Translations under genes and position numbers: made by a program | The notes under the pieces: model-generated | Seen by the model: only the letters and a program-made list of their open reading frames with translations | Databases searched by the model: none | What the model was told of the DNA's origin: nothing | Origin: an uncultured Lutibacter sp. | Lineage (GTDB): Bacteria; Bacteroidota; Bacteroidia; Flavobacteriales; Flavobacteriaceae | NCBI RefSeq assembly: GCF_947493565.1 | Contig: NZ_CANLRG010000003.1 | Span: forward strand, 329,365 to 393,364 | Reading direction: 5' to 3' | DNA length: 64,000 bases | Part shown: one piece after another, positions 17,009 to 27,060 of the stretch | Position numbering within the stretch: position 1 is the first letter of the stretch | Layout of the letters: each line of letters starts with the position of its first letter

Positions 17009-17570
17009 GGATTATTTAATTCAACAATTAGAAAACATTCAAAATGCTAAAAGAGTAAATAGATTACGAGTTGCCAATTTGGTAATAGAAAACCCCAATC
17101 TTTTTAAGTTTTTACTTGAATTAGTTTTTGATGTAACAGCTAAAACTTCCATTAAAGCTGCTTGGGTTTTAGAATTTGTTTGCGAACAAAAATTAGAATG
17201 GTTAGCACCTCATTTAAGCTATTTCACTGAAAACATTAGTAAAGTAACTTTTGATAGTGCTGTTAGGCCGGTTGCAAAAATTTGTAATTTTTTAGCCATT
17301 GCCTATAACACAAAAAAAGATTCAGTGATAAAAACAAAATTGAATTCAAAACATATTGATCAAATAATTGAAACAGGTTTTGATTGGATGATTAGCAATC
17401 ATAAAGTTGCAGTAAAAGCGTATACAATGACTACTTTATTTTTATTTGGAAAAAACTATGATTGGGTTCACGAAGAATTAAAATTAATAATCCAACAAAA
17501 CATGGCAAAAGAAACAGCAGCATACAAAGCAAGAGGCAAGATTACTTTAGCCTTGATAAACAAAAAATAA
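17001..17570 (+). CDS. Alpha-helical (HEAT-like) protein upstream of purB
   Basis: A 189-residue soluble, almost entirely helical protein with no signal peptide. Repeating helix pairs such as KAAWVLEFVCEQKLEWLAPHL and KAYTMTTLFLFGKNYDWVHEEL resemble ARM/HEAT repeats. I recall such proteins directly upstream of purB in other flavobacteria, where they are sometimes mislabelled adenylosuccinate lyase; there is no lyase signature here. Start overlaps the 41-residue membrane protein. Function unknown. Confidence 0.75.
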   Translation: MDKDYLIQQLENIQNAKRVNRLRVANLVIENPNLFKFLLELVFDVTAKTSIKAAWVLEFVCEQKLEWLAPHLSYFTENISKVTFDSAVRPVAKICNFLAIAYNTKKDSVIKTKLNSKHIDQIIETGFDWMISNHKVAVKAYTMTTLFLFGKNYDWVHEELKLIIQQNMAKETAAYKARGKITLALINKK

Positions 17571-17596
17571 AACTACTTATTTTGGCTAATATTCAT

Positions 17597-17604
17597 TAAT
17601 TTTG
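17597..17604 (+). promoter_or_regulatory. -7 promoter box of purB
   Basis: TAATTTTG followed by CA fits the TAnnTTTG consensus and lies 24 bases before the purB ATG. Confidence 0.65.
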
Positions 17605-17628
17605 CATTTTTCAACACAAAACTAAAAA

Positions 17629-18972
17629 ATGTCTTTAACAAATTTAAATGCCATATCTCCAATTGATGGAAGATACAGAAGTAAAGTAGAAAGTTTAGCT
17701 CCTTTTTTTTCAGAAGAAGCACTTATAAAATACAGAGTAAAAGTAGAAATTGAATATTTTATTGCATTGTGTGAAATTCCGCTACCACAATTAGCAAATT
17801 TCAACACCAATCTCTTTAATGAGCTGAGAAATATTTATAAAAATTTCACTTCAAAAGATGCTCAAAAAATTAAAGATATTGAAGGCATTACTAATCATGA
17901 TGTAAAAGCTGTTGAATATTTTATAAAAGAAAAATTTGACAGCTTAAATCTTAAGCAATATAAAGAGTTTATCCATTTTGGTTTAACTTCTCAAGACATA
18001 AATAACACTTCAGTTCCATTATCTATAAACGATGCATTTGACGCTGTTTATTATCCTGAATTAGCTATACTATTAGAAAAATTAAGAGGTTTAGCTGCTG
18101 AATGGGCTAATGTTCCAATGTTAGCTCGTACACACGGACAACCTGCTTCACCTACTCGATTAGGAAAAGAGATTTTGGTGTTTATTGAACGCATTGAACA
18201 ACAAATAACACAATTGCAAAATATACCATACGCAGCTAAATTTGGTGGTGCTACTGGTAATTTTAATGCCCATAAAGTTGCTTATCCAACTATTGATTGG
18301 AAAGCTTTTGGAACTCACTTTGTTGAAAAAATATTAGGACTGCATCATTCGTTTCCTACAACACAAATTGAACATTACGATCATTTAGCGGGTATTTTTG
18401 ACGCTCAAAAGCGCATTAACACTATACTAATTGACTTTAATAGAGATGTTTGGACCTATGTTTCAATGGACTATTTCAAACAAAAAATTAAAAAAGGAGA
18501 AGTTGGTTCATCAGCAATGCCACATAAAGTGAATCCGATAGATTTTGAAAACTCGGAAGGAAACTTAGGAATTGCCAATGCTATTTTTGAGCATTTGGCT
18601 GCTAAGCTTCCAGTTTCACGTTTACAACGTGATTTAACTGATTCTACTGTTCTAAGAAATGTAGGAGTTCCATTTGCACATACAATTATTGGGTTTACTT
18701 CTACGTTAAAGGGGTTAAACAAATTATTAATTAATGAAACTAAATTTGCTGAAGATTTAGAAAATCATTGGGCGGTGGTTGCTGAAGCTATTCAAACTAT
18801 TTTAAGAAGAGAAGCCTATCCCAACCCGTATGAAGCTTTAAAAGGATTGACAAGGACTAATGAAAAAATCACTCAAAAATCAATGGCTGATTTTATTGAC
18901 AGCTTAGATGTTTCAACCGAAATTAAAACAGAGCTAAAACAAATAACCCCTAGTAATTATACTGGAATTTAA
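17629..18972 (+). CDS. purB: Adenylosuccinate lyase
   Basis: A 447-residue fumarase/aspartase-superfamily lyase that acts twice in purine synthesis: SAICAR to AICAR and adenylosuccinate to AMP, both with release of fumarate. Visible motifs are TSQDINNTS, ARTHGQPASPT, and the signature loop GSSAMPHKVNPIDFEN with the catalytic serine. Length agrees with the long E. coli-like PurB. It has its own promoter box, and the lipoprotein gene follows 10 bases downstream. Confidence 0.97.
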   Translation: MSLTNLNAISPIDGRYRSKVESLAPFFSEEALIKYRVKVEIEYFIALCEIPLPQLANFNTNLFNELRNIYKNFTSKDAQKIKDIEGITNHDVKAVEYFIKEKFDSLNLKQYKEFIHFGLTSQDINNTSVPLSINDAFDAVYYPELAILLEKLRGLAAEWANVPMLARTHGQPASPTRLGKEILVFIERIEQQITQLQNIPYAAKFGGATGNFNAHKVAYPTIDWKAFGTHFVEKILGLHHSFPTTQIEHYDHLAGIFDAQKRINTILIDFNRDVWTYVSMDYFKQKIKKGEVGSSAMPHKVNPIDFENSEGNLGIANAIFEHLAAKLPVSRLQRDLTDSTVLRNVGVPFAHTIIGFTSTLKGLNKLLINETKFAEDLENHWAVVAEAIQTILRREAYPNPYEALKGLTRTNEKITQKSMADFIDSLDVSTEIKTELKQITPSNYTGI

Positions 18973-18982
18973 ACTATTAAAT

Positions 18983-19354
18983 ATGAAAAAGACACTACTA
19001 ATAATTTCAATTTTCACACTTTTTATAAGCTGTAAAAATGAACCTTTAAATGCGGATCGCTTTAAAACAGGAACGTTTGAAATTCCTGAAGGTAAAGGAT
19101 ATGGAAAAACCATTGTTATTAGGAATGACACTATTCAAATTGAAAAATATGAAGGTAGAATAGATACTTTAAGTATTTTATGGAAAAACAATTTTAATTA
19201 TACTTTAAAAATGTTACACCCTAAAACAGCTATAGATGAAGATCCAATACATGTTAAAATTACAAACATCAATAAAAATTCTTATGAATTTGAAGCTGTA
19301 ATTGGACATTCTAACTTTGTTCAAAAAGGTGAAATTTTTAAAATAGCTGACTAG
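18983..19354 (+). CDS. Small lipoprotein, unknown function
   Basis: A 123-residue protein with a lipoprotein signal: hydrophobic residues 3-14 and a lipobox ending ISC at residue 17. The mature part (GTFEIPEGKGYGKTIVIRNDTIQIEKYEG...) is predicted to be beta-rich. No family with known function is recognised. It sits 10 bases after purB and 3 bases before terC, so it is probably cotranscribed with both. Confidence 0.75.
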   Translation: MKKTLLIISIFTLFISCKNEPLNADRFKTGTFEIPEGKGYGKTIVIRNDTIQIEKYEGRIDTLSILWKNNFNYTLKMLHPKTAIDEDPIHVKITNINKNSYEFEAVIGHSNFVQKGEIFKIAD

Positions 19355-19357
19355 CTC

Positions 19358-20209
19358 ATGGAAATATTTTTACAACCAGATACATGGATAGCGCTTTTAA
19401 CACTCGTTTTTTTAGAAATTGTTTTAGGTATAGACAACATTGTATTTATTTCAATAGTTTCAAATAAACTTGAAGAAAAAGACAGACCAAAAGCTAGAAA
19501 TATAGGATTATTACTAGCAATGGTTTTTCGTATTGGCTTGTTATTTGGAATTTCTTGGGTACTTCAACTACAAAATGTATTAGTCCATGTTGACACCTCT
19601 TGGTTAAAAGCTGGAATCACAGGACAAAGTTTAATTATAATTGCAGGAGGAATTTTCTTATTATACAAAAGTGTTTCTGAAATTCACCACAAATTAGAAG
19701 GGGATGTAAATGGTAAAGAAGTAAAAACCAGTACTACAGTTTTAAATGCCATTATTCAAATTGTAATGCTAGATTTGGTATTTTCTTTTGATAGTATTTT
19801 GACTGCGATTGGTTTGGTAAGTTTTGACAATCCACCTGCCGGATTTGGATATTTTGGAGGAATGGTTATTATAATTATTGCTATTGTAGTTTCAATAATT
19901 ATAATGCTTGTTTTTGCTGGACCAGTAAGTAAATTTGTAAATGAACATCCTACAATTCAAATTTTAGGTTTATCCTTTCTATTATTGATTGGGGTTATGC
20001 TATTGGCTGAAGGTTCGCATTTGGCGCATTTTGAATTTTTTGGAAATATGGTACACAGCATACCAAAAGGCTATTTATATTTTGCAATATTCTTCTCTCT
20101 ATTTGTAGAATTTTTGAATTTAAAAATGAAAAAAGGAAAAAAACCTGTTCAACTTCACAATTCTACTATTCTTGATGAAAAATTAAAAGACAAGAAGCTA
20201 AACGACTAA
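19358..20209 (+). CDS. TerC family integral membrane protein
   Basis: A 283-residue membrane protein with about seven helices. The two conserved acidic helices of the family are visible: EIVLGIDNIVFIS at about residues 20-32 and LDLVFSFDSILTAIG at about 138-152. The family includes tellurite-resistance TerC and the manganese exporters Alx/MeeF, so metal export, possibly of Mn2+ during metallation of exported proteins, is the best guess. It follows the lipoprotein gene with a 3-base gap. Confidence 0.92.
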   Translation: MEIFLQPDTWIALLTLVFLEIVLGIDNIVFISIVSNKLEEKDRPKARNIGLLLAMVFRIGLLFGISWVLQLQNVLVHVDTSWLKAGITGQSLIIIAGGIFLLYKSVSEIHHKLEGDVNGKEVKTSTTVLNAIIQIVMLDLVFSFDSILTAIGLVSFDNPPAGFGYFGGMVIIIIAIVVSIIIMLVFAGPVSKFVNEHPTIQILGLSFLLLIGVMLLAEGSHLAHFEFFGNMVHSIPKGYLYFAIFFSLFVEFLNLKMKKGKKPVQLHNSTILDEKLKDKKLND

Positions 20210-20245
20210 TTTTAAGAATTATAAAAAGATACCATCGCTAAAAAC

Positions 20246-21280
20246 ATGAACGATAGAAAAACAACTAATATTTTATTATTGGTAATTGTAATACCCCTTA
20301 TTTTTTATTTACTAAAAATACTTTCTTTTATTTTTATTCCTCTAATAGCTTCAATGTTTATTGCATTGCTGTTTTTACCACTAATGAGATGGTTTAACAA
20401 AAGAAATGTTCCTAAATTCATCAGTATTTTTGTAATTCTCTTAATTTTTGGAGTTATATTTAAAATTGGAGGAGAACTTATTAAATTATCCAGTAGAGAA
20501 ATTTTAGCTGCTGATAACTTTTTTATTCAAAAAGCTTCTACCAAATTAACCAATTTATTCAGCGTAATTGAACAGTTTTTTGGAATAGAATACTTTAGTG
20601 ATAAAGGAAATATTTTTTCTAATTTGTTTCAAAAAGAAAACATTTCAAAAAATTTTGGCTCCACATTAGAATTTATTAGCAATACCCTTTCTATGACGCT
20701 AATGACTGCTTTTTTTGTTGTTTTATGGTTGGCTGAATCTATCAATTTTGAAAAGCTATTAAACAACACTATTCTTAAACAAAAGTTTGCGTCAGTTAAA
20801 ACTTTTATGAAAATTGAAAAAGATTTATTAAAATTTATTAAAGTTAAAATATTAATAAGCTTATTTACAGGTATTGGTATTGGATTAGCTTGTGTGTTTT
20901 TTGATATTAAGTTTCCGATATTTTGGGGGCTTTTTGCTTTTGTTATTAATTTTGTTCAAATGATTGGATCATTTATTTCTGTTATCTTATTAGCATTATT
21001 TGCATTTGTTCAGTTAGACCCTACAAGCACCTTATTCTTTTTTATTGTAACAATTACTGGAGTTCAAGTACTATTTGGTGGTGTATTAGAGCCTATTTTC
21101 ATGGGTAAATCATTCTCCATAAATATTATAACCATTTTAGTTATGTTAATGCTTTGGGGCTTTATTTGGGGAATTCCTGGTTTAATCATGGCCATTCCAT
21201 TAACCGTTTTTATTAAAATTATTTTAGAGCAATTTCCTAAAACCAAATTATTAGCAAGTTTTTTATCTGGAACACATTAA
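20246..21280 (+). CDS. AI-2E family transporter
   Basis: A 344-residue membrane protein of the AI-2E/PerM family with eight predicted helices and the usual large periplasmic loop (about 75-145). Typical C-terminal features include FWGLFAFVINFVQMIG, LEPIFMGKSFSIN and PLTVFIKIILEQ. Members include the TqsA exporter and Na+/H+ antiporters; substrate cannot be inferred. It lies 36 bases after terC. Confidence 0.9.
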   Translation: MNDRKTTNILLLVIVIPLIFYLLKILSFIFIPLIASMFIALLFLPLMRWFNKRNVPKFISIFVILLIFGVIFKIGGELIKLSSREILAADNFFIQKASTKLTNLFSVIEQFFGIEYFSDKGNIFSNLFQKENISKNFGSTLEFISNTLSMTLMTAFFVVLWLAESINFEKLLNNTILKQKFASVKTFMKIEKDLLKFIKVKILISLFTGIGIGLACVFFDIKFPIFWGLFAFVINFVQMIGSFISVILLALFAFVQLDPTSTLFFFIVTITGVQVLFGGVLEPIFMGKSFSINIITILVMLMLWGFIWGIPGLIMAIPLTVFIKIILEQFPKTKLLASFLSGTH

Positions 21281-21358
21281 ATTTTTTGAAAAAACAATTA
21301 TTTTTCACTTTATAATTTTGTATCTTTAAACTATAGATTTTACAATTTAATATTGTGC

Positions 21359-21390
21359 AATAAATGTTACAAATGTTTGTAATGTTTATT
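21359..21390. promoter_or_regulatory. 32-bp dyad: candidate operator of the RND efflux operon
   Basis: Two nested arms flank the centre at 21374/21375. The inner arm is TTACAAA-TG-TTTGTAA (21367-21382). Two bases outward on each side come AATAAA (21359-21364) and TTTATT (21385-21390). Thirteen of the sixteen base pairs match. The dyad ends 24 bases before the -7 box at 21415, so it covers or abuts the -33 region. A TetR- or MerR-like regulator is plausible, but no regulator gene lies next to it. Confidence 0.65.
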
Positions 21391-21414
21391 ACGGTCTACC
21401 CTTTTCACCTCAAG

Positions 21415-21422
21415 TATTTTTG
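21415..21422 (+). promoter_or_regulatory. -7 promoter box of the RND efflux operon
   Basis: TATTTTTG followed by CA matches TAnnTTTG and is 22 bases before the ATG of the TolC gene. No canonical -33 TTG is present at normal spacing; the dyad at 21359-21390 occupies that area. Confidence 0.65.
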
Positions 21423-21444
21423 CATAAACTAAAAAACAAAAACT

Positions 21445-22755
21445 ATGCGAGGAAAATATCTATTCATATTTCTTTTTTTAAATTTTAATAGCTTCTTCAT
21501 CAATGCGCAAGAAAAAGTTTCTATTTCTTTAAATGAAATTATTTCTAAAGTTGAGGAGTACAATCAAACCATTAAAATTTCAGAAAAAGATTATACTATT
21601 GCTAAAGCAGAGTACAACCAAACAAATTCAATTTTATTGCCTAATGTTAACATTTCACACACAGGCATTTCCACAACTAATCCTTTAATGGCATTTGGTT
21701 CTAAATTGAATCAAGAAATTTTAACTCAGGCTGATTTTAATCCAGCATTATTAAATGATCCAGATGAAATAAAAAATTTCACTACTAAAATTGAAGTGCA
21801 ACAGCCAATTTTTAATGCAGATGGTATTTTTATGAGAAAGGCTGCAAAAGCAAAAATGATAGCTATTGAATTGCAAGGCACAAGAACAAAAGAATACATT
21901 CAATTAGAAGTTACCAAAGCATATATGCAATTACAAGTTGCATATAAAGCTGTTGAAGTTTTAGAAAAGGCGAAAGAAGCTGCATTAGAAAATAAAAAAA
22001 TTGCTGAAAATAACTTTTTACAAGGCTATCTTCAAAAAGCTGATATTTTATTAGTAGAAGTTCATGTGAATGAGATTATAAACAAACTACAACAAGCAAC
22101 TAGTAATGTAAAAAATGCTTCAGATTATCTATGGTTTTTAATGGGAGAAACTAATAATTCAACATTAGTTCCTTCAGACATGTTAATTGCTGAAATTAAT
22201 TTAGGTATTTATAGCGATGAATTATCAAATACCAGAGCTGATATTGAAGCGATGACTAAAAGTACTGAAGCTTATAGTAATATGCACAAGGCTAATAAAG
22301 CAAGCTATTTACCTAAATTAAATGCTTTTGGAACTTATGAACTATATGATGATAAATTTTTAGGTACCAATGCCAAAGGTTATTTAATAGGCGCCCAATT
22401 ATCTTGGAATGTTTTTGATGGGTTTAAAAGTATAGGTAAAACCCAAAAAAGTAAAGCTGAATTAGATAAAGCCGAAATTAACTTAACAAAATATAAAAAT
22501 CAAAGTCAGTTAGAATATAATAAAGCTAAAAGACAATTAAAAGACATTGAAAATCAATTAGCATTAACAAGTTTGGCTGTTGAACAATCTAAAGAAGCCT
22601 TACGCATTAGAACAAATAGATTTAAGCAAGGATTAGAAAAATCGTCTGATTTATTAACATCAGAAACAAAATATCTTCAAAAAGAATTAGAATATCTTCA
22701 AACTGTATACAATTATAATTTCACAAAAGCTTATGTCGCTTTTTTAACAAAATAA
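21445..22755 (+). CDS. TolC family outer membrane efflux protein
   Basis: A 436-residue outer membrane channel for tripartite efflux. A signal peptide (residues 1-22, ending NAQE) is followed by two long coiled-coil/beta repeats typical of TolC, e.g. KAYMQLQVAYKAVEVLEKAKEAALENKKIAENNF and, in the second half, KTQKSKAELDKAEINLTKYKN. First gene of a five-gene operon (gaps 33, 2, 7 and 16 bases) with adaptor, RND pump, a PII-like protein and a YgaP-like protein. Confidence 0.92.
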   Translation: MRGKYLFIFLFLNFNSFFINAQEKVSISLNEIISKVEEYNQTIKISEKDYTIAKAEYNQTNSILLPNVNISHTGISTTNPLMAFGSKLNQEILTQADFNPALLNDPDEIKNFTTKIEVQQPIFNADGIFMRKAAKAKMIAIELQGTRTKEYIQLEVTKAYMQLQVAYKAVEVLEKAKEAALENKKIAENNFLQGYLQKADILLVEVHVNEIINKLQQATSNVKNASDYLWFLMGETNNSTLVPSDMLIAEINLGIYSDELSNTRADIEAMTKSTEAYSNMHKANKASYLPKLNAFGTYELYDDKFLGTNAKGYLIGAQLSWNVFDGFKSIGKTQKSKAELDKAEINLTKYKNQSQLEYNKAKRQLKDIENQLALTSLAVEQSKEALRIRTNRFKQGLEKSSDLLTSETKYLQKELEYLQTVYNYNFTKAYVAFLTK

Positions 22756-22788
22756 ATTAAAAAATTACTATTCTAAAAAATACACTCA

Positions 22789-23859
22789 ATGAAAAATACC
22801 ATACAAATTATAGCCATATTAACTCTAATAGTTACAACAAGTTGTGGTGAAAGTAAAAAAGAAACTGTAGATAACAGACCTACCGTAAGTGTAATTGTTA
22901 GCACTCCTTCAACAGAAAACGGAACTTTTATTACTGCAAGTGGAAAAATTGAAGCCGTACAAAATGCAAATATTAGTACACGAATGATGGGATTTGTAAC
23001 TAAAATTCATGTAAATGTTGGTCAAAAAGTTACAAAAGGACAGTTGTTAATTAGCATAAACAGTGCAGATATTGCCGCTCAAAAAGCTCAAATCAATGCT
23101 TCAATTACAGAAGCAACTGCAGCTTATAAAAATGCTGAAAAAGATTATAATAGATTTAAATCTTTATTCGAAACCAATAGTGCTTCTCAAAAAGAAATGG
23201 ATGACATAACTGCTAACTTTCAAATGGCAAAAGCACGCTTAGAAGCTGCTAATCAAATGAAAAATCAAGTAAATGCACAATTATCTTATTCAAATATTAC
23301 TGCTCCATTTAGCGGTGTAATTACAGGTAAATTTATTAACAAAGGAGATCTGGCGACCCCTGGAATACCTTTGTTAAGTATTGAAAATCCAACTAATTTT
23401 CAAGTTATTGCAATGGTTCCAGAATCTGAAATAACAAGTATAAAAACTGGAACTACAGTACAAGTAATTGTAAAATCTACCAACCAAAAGCTAACTGGTA
23501 AAGTTACAGAAGTAAGTACCTCAACTAAAAATACTGGAGGACAGTACTTGGTGAAAGTAGTGTTAGATAAATCTGAAGTTAATTTATTATCCGGGATGTT
23601 TACATCTATTCAGTTTCCTACAGAAAATACCACAACTACATCAAAAATATTAGTTCCAACAAATGCTTTAATTCACAAAGGTGAACTAACCGGAGTCTAT
23701 GTAGTTGGTCAAAATAATACAGCTTTATTACGTTGGTTACGTTTAGGAAGACAATTTGGTGATAAAACAGAAATTTTATCTGGCTTATCAGTTGACGAAC
23801 AATTTGTAGTGTCTTCAAAAAGTAAATTAACAAATGGTGCTAAACTTCAAATTCAATAA
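22789..23859 (+). CDS. RND efflux periplasmic adaptor (membrane fusion protein), lipoprotein
   Basis: A 356-residue HlyD/AcrA-type adaptor linking pump and TolC channel. Residues 1-19 form a lipoprotein signal ending TTSC. The biotinyl-lipoyl-like half motifs GFVTKIHVNVGQKVTKGQLL (about 65-84) and ITAPFSGVITGKFINKGDLATPG (about 172-194) bracket a helical hairpin. A beta-barrel domain and the C-terminal VPTNALIHKGELTGVYVV follow. No metal-binding His/Met extension typical of heavy-metal adaptors is seen. Confidence 0.93.
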   Translation: MKNTIQIIAILTLIVTTSCGESKKETVDNRPTVSVIVSTPSTENGTFITASGKIEAVQNANISTRMMGFVTKIHVNVGQKVTKGQLLISINSADIAAQKAQINASITEATAAYKNAEKDYNRFKSLFETNSASQKEMDDITANFQMAKARLEAANQMKNQVNAQLSYSNITAPFSGVITGKFINKGDLATPGIPLLSIENPTNFQVIAMVPESEITSIKTGTTVQVIVKSTNQKLTGKVTEVSTSTKNTGGQYLVKVVLDKSEVNLLSGMFTSIQFPTENTTTTSKILVPTNALIHKGELTGVYVVGQNNTALLRWLRLGRQFGDKTEILSGLSVDEQFVVSSKSKLTNGAKLQIQ

Positions 23860-23861
23860 TT

Positions 23862-26800
23862 ATGAAAGATGGATTAGCTGGTAGTATTGCCAAAGTATTT
23901 ATGAATTCAAAACTTACTGTTTTACTAATGATTATGTTTATGGTTATTGGTATATATAGTTCGTTTTTAATTCCACGAGAAGAAGAACCTCAAATTGATG
24001 TACCTATAGCTGATATTTTTGTACAATATCCTGGCGCAAGCCCTCAAGAGGTTGAGTCTAGAGTTATTAAACCATTAGAAAAAATTGTTTCTAATATCAA
24101 AGGAATAGAATATGTGTACTCTACTTCAATGAATGAACAAGCTATGCTAATTGTTCAATTTTATGTAGGAGAAGATATTGAACGTTCTTTTGTAAAGCTT
24201 TATAACGAAATTATGAAGCATATGGATCAAATGCCTCAGGGAGTTTCAATTCCTTTAGTAAAAACAAGAGCTATTGATGATGTACCTATGCTTGCGTTAA
24301 CATTATGGAGTGAAAATTATGACGATTACCAATTGAAACAAATTGCTAGTGAATTAACTAGTGAAATTGAAAAAATAAATGATGTTGCTATTACCAAAAA
24401 AATTGGAGGTAGAAATCGTCAAGTTCGTGTGATTTTAGATAAAGATAAAATGGCAGAAAGCGGCTTAGATTTGTTGAGTATTACTCAAAAAATTCAAGTC
24501 AATAATCAACAATTAAATTCAGGTAGTTTTGATCAAAACAATACAGAATATTTAATAAATACTGGTAATTTTTTAAGCAATGTAAAAGATGTTGAAAATT
24601 TAGTTGTTGGAGTACAACAAAATAAGCCAATATACCTTAAACAAATAGCAACTATTACTGATGGACCTGAAATACCTAAAGAGTATGTTTCATTTGGTTA
24701 CGGAAAAGCCAATGAACTTTCTAACACCTACCACTCAGAATACCCTGCAGTAACTATTTCTGTAGGAAAAAGAAAAGGGGCTGATGCTATGAAAGTTTCT
24801 GAAAAAATATTAGAAAAGGTTGAGCATTTAAGACAAAACCTACTTCCTGATGATGTGCATATGACTGTTACTAGAAATTATGGTGAAACAGCTTCACACA
24901 AAGTATCAGAATTATTAATGCACTTGTTTGGATCTATTATTGCTGTAACCATAGTAGTTATGCTAGCTATGGGATGGCGTGGTGGATTGGTAGTGTTTTT
25001 ATCTGTACCTATAACTTTCGCTATGACTCTATTTAGCTATTATATGCTAGATTACACCTTAAATAGAATTACCTTATTTGCATTAGTATTTGTTACGGGT
25101 ATTGTGGTTGACGACTCCATTATTATTGCCGAAAATATGCATAGGCATTTTAAAATGAAACGATTGCCTTTTAAACAAGCTGCATTATATGCTATTAATG
25201 AAGTTGGTAACCCAACAATTTTAGCAACATTTACTGTTATCGCATCTGTACTGCCAATGGCGTTTGTATCTGGTTTAATGGGACCATATATGAGTCCAAT
25301 GCCAATAGGAGCTTCGCTAGCTATGATTATTTCTTTATTTGTAGCCTTAACAATTACTCCATATTTAGGATATTATATTTTAAGAGAAAAAGACAAACAA
25401 GAAGAAAAAGAAGAACAAGGTTTAGAAACTTCTAAAATCTATAAAATTTATAATAAATTTGAAAAACCTCTCATTGAAAACAGAAAAAAACGTTGGGCTT
25501 TTTTAGGCTTTACAACACTACTTCTGTTGGGTTCAATGGCTTTATTTTATACCAAAGGTGTAGCAGTTAAAATGTTGCCTTTTGATAATAAAAATGAATT
25601 TCAAGTTGTAATAGATATGCCTGAAGGTACAACACTTGAAAAAACATCAGCAGTAACTAGAGAAATTGCAAATTATTTATCTCAAAGACCTGAAGTTGAT
25701 AACTATCAGAGTTTTGTAGGCACTTCTGCACCTATTACCTTTAATGGCTTGGTTCGTCATTACGATTTACGTGGAGGATCTAATACTGCCGACATTCAAG
25801 TGAACTTAATTGATAAATCTCAACGCTCAGAACAAAGTCATGATGTTGTAAAAAAACTAAGAACTGATATTCAATTAATTGGAAAAAAATTCAATGCTAA
25901 TATCAAATTAGTTGAAGTACCTCCTGGACCACCTGTGCTTTCAACAATTGTTGCAGAAGTTTATGGACCAGATTACAAAGAGCAGATAAAAATAGCCAAA
26001 CAACTCAGACAAATTGTGTCTTCAACAAGTGATATTGTTGATGTTGATGATATGATTGAAGCAGACCAAAAAGAATTTAATTTTGTTGTTGATAAAGAAA
26101 AAGCGATGCTAAATGGAGTTGCACCCCAACAGGTTGTAGCAACTCTAAAAATGGCTCTTTCAGAGCAGCCTATTTCAACTTTATACAAAGAAACTGCCAA
26201 TGACCAAGTTGGAGTGGTTTTAGCTATTGATGAAAAAGAAAAATCATCTATTAATGACCTCAAACAACTAAAAGTTATTTCACAAATGGGAATAGCTATT
26301 CCTATTGGAGATTTAATAAAAGTTGAAGAAAAAATTGTTGATAAAGCTATTTATAGAAAAAATCAAAAACGCGTAGTGTATGTTCTTGCCGATATGGCTG
26401 GAGAATTAGAAAGCCCTGTTTATGGAATTTTAAATATGAGTGATAGATTAAACGAAATAACTATTCCTGAGGGATACTCTCTAAATGAAGCATTTAATCA
26501 GCAACCTACACACGAAGATAATTATACTATAAAATGGGACGGTGAATGGCAAATTACTTATGAAGTATTTAGAGATTTAGGTGCAGCCTTTGCTGTAGCT
26601 ATTTTTGTAATTTATTTATTGATTGTAGGTTGGTTCCAAAATTTTAAAGCACCATTGGTAATGCTTGTTGCCATTCCACTATCTCTTGTAGGTATTATAG
26701 TAGGTCATTGGTTAATGGGTGCGTTTTTTACTGCTACTTCAATGATTGGTATGATTGCTTTAGCAGGTATCATGGTGAGGAATTCAGTATTATTAATAGA

Positions 26801-27053
26801 TTTTATTGAACTACGTTTAGAAGATGGGATTCCTTTAAAACAAGCTGTAATAGAAGCTGGAGCAGTAAGAACTACTCCAATTTTATTAACTGCTGGGACA
26901 GTAGTAATTGGAGCATTTGTCATTTTATTTGACCCAATATTCCAAGGTTTAGCAATTTCCTTAATGGGAGGAACAATTACTGCTACAATTTTAACTCTTT
27001 TGGTGGTACCATTAGTATATTATATGACAGAAAAACACAAACATCAAAACTAA
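23862..27053 (+). CDS. RND family efflux pump permease
   Basis: A 1063-residue inner membrane proton-driven pump. One N-terminal helix (YSSFLIPREEEPQID end) is followed by a periplasmic porter domain, helices 2-6 with the proton-relay motif GIVVDDSIIIAENM at about residues 414-427, and a repeat of that layout. The second relay segment reads GIMVRNSVLLIDFIELRL. It has the usual length. The pairing with a PII-like and a YgaP-like protein, rather than Cus-type metal-binding partners, makes the substrate uncertain; drugs or organic anions fit as well as metals. Confidence 0.94.
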   Translation: MKDGLAGSIAKVFMNSKLTVLLMIMFMVIGIYSSFLIPREEEPQIDVPIADIFVQYPGASPQEVESRVIKPLEKIVSNIKGIEYVYSTSMNEQAMLIVQFYVGEDIERSFVKLYNEIMKHMDQMPQGVSIPLVKTRAIDDVPMLALTLWSENYDDYQLKQIASELTSEIEKINDVAITKKIGGRNRQVRVILDKDKMAESGLDLLSITQKIQVNNQQLNSGSFDQNNTEYLINTGNFLSNVKDVENLVVGVQQNKPIYLKQIATITDGPEIPKEYVSFGYGKANELSNTYHSEYPAVTISVGKRKGADAMKVSEKILEKVEHLRQNLLPDDVHMTVTRNYGETASHKVSELLMHLFGSIIAVTIVVMLAMGWRGGLVVFLSVPITFAMTLFSYYMLDYTLNRITLFALVFVTGIVVDDSIIIAENMHRHFKMKRLPFKQAALYAINEVGNPTILATFTVIASVLPMAFVSGLMGPYMSPMPIGASLAMIISLFVALTITPYLGYYILREKDKQEEKEEQGLETSKIYKIYNKFEKPLIENRKKRWAFLGFTTLLLLGSMALFYTKGVAVKMLPFDNKNEFQVVIDMPEGTTLEKTSAVTREIANYLSQRPEVDNYQSFVGTSAPITFNGLVRHYDLRGGSNTADIQVNLIDKSQRSEQSHDVVKKLRTDIQLIGKKFNANIKLVEVPPGPPVLSTIVAEVYGPDYKEQIKIAKQLRQIVSSTSDIVDVDDMIEADQKEFNFVVDKEKAMLNGVAPQQVVATLKMALSEQPISTLYKETANDQVGVVLAIDEKEKSSINDLKQLKVISQMGIAIPIGDLIKVEEKIVDKAIYRKNQKRVVYVLADMAGELESPVYGILNMSDRLNEITIPEGYSLNEAFNQQPTHEDNYTIKWDGEWQITYEVFRDLGAAFAVAIFVIYLLIVGWFQNFKAPLVMLVAIPLSLVGIIVGHWLMGAFFTATSMIGMIALAGIMVRNSVLLIDFIELRLEDGIPLKQAVIEAGAVRTTPILLTAGTVVIGAFVILFDPIFQGLAISLMGGTITATILTLLVVPLVYYMTEKHKHQN

Positions 27054-27060
27054 GTAATAA

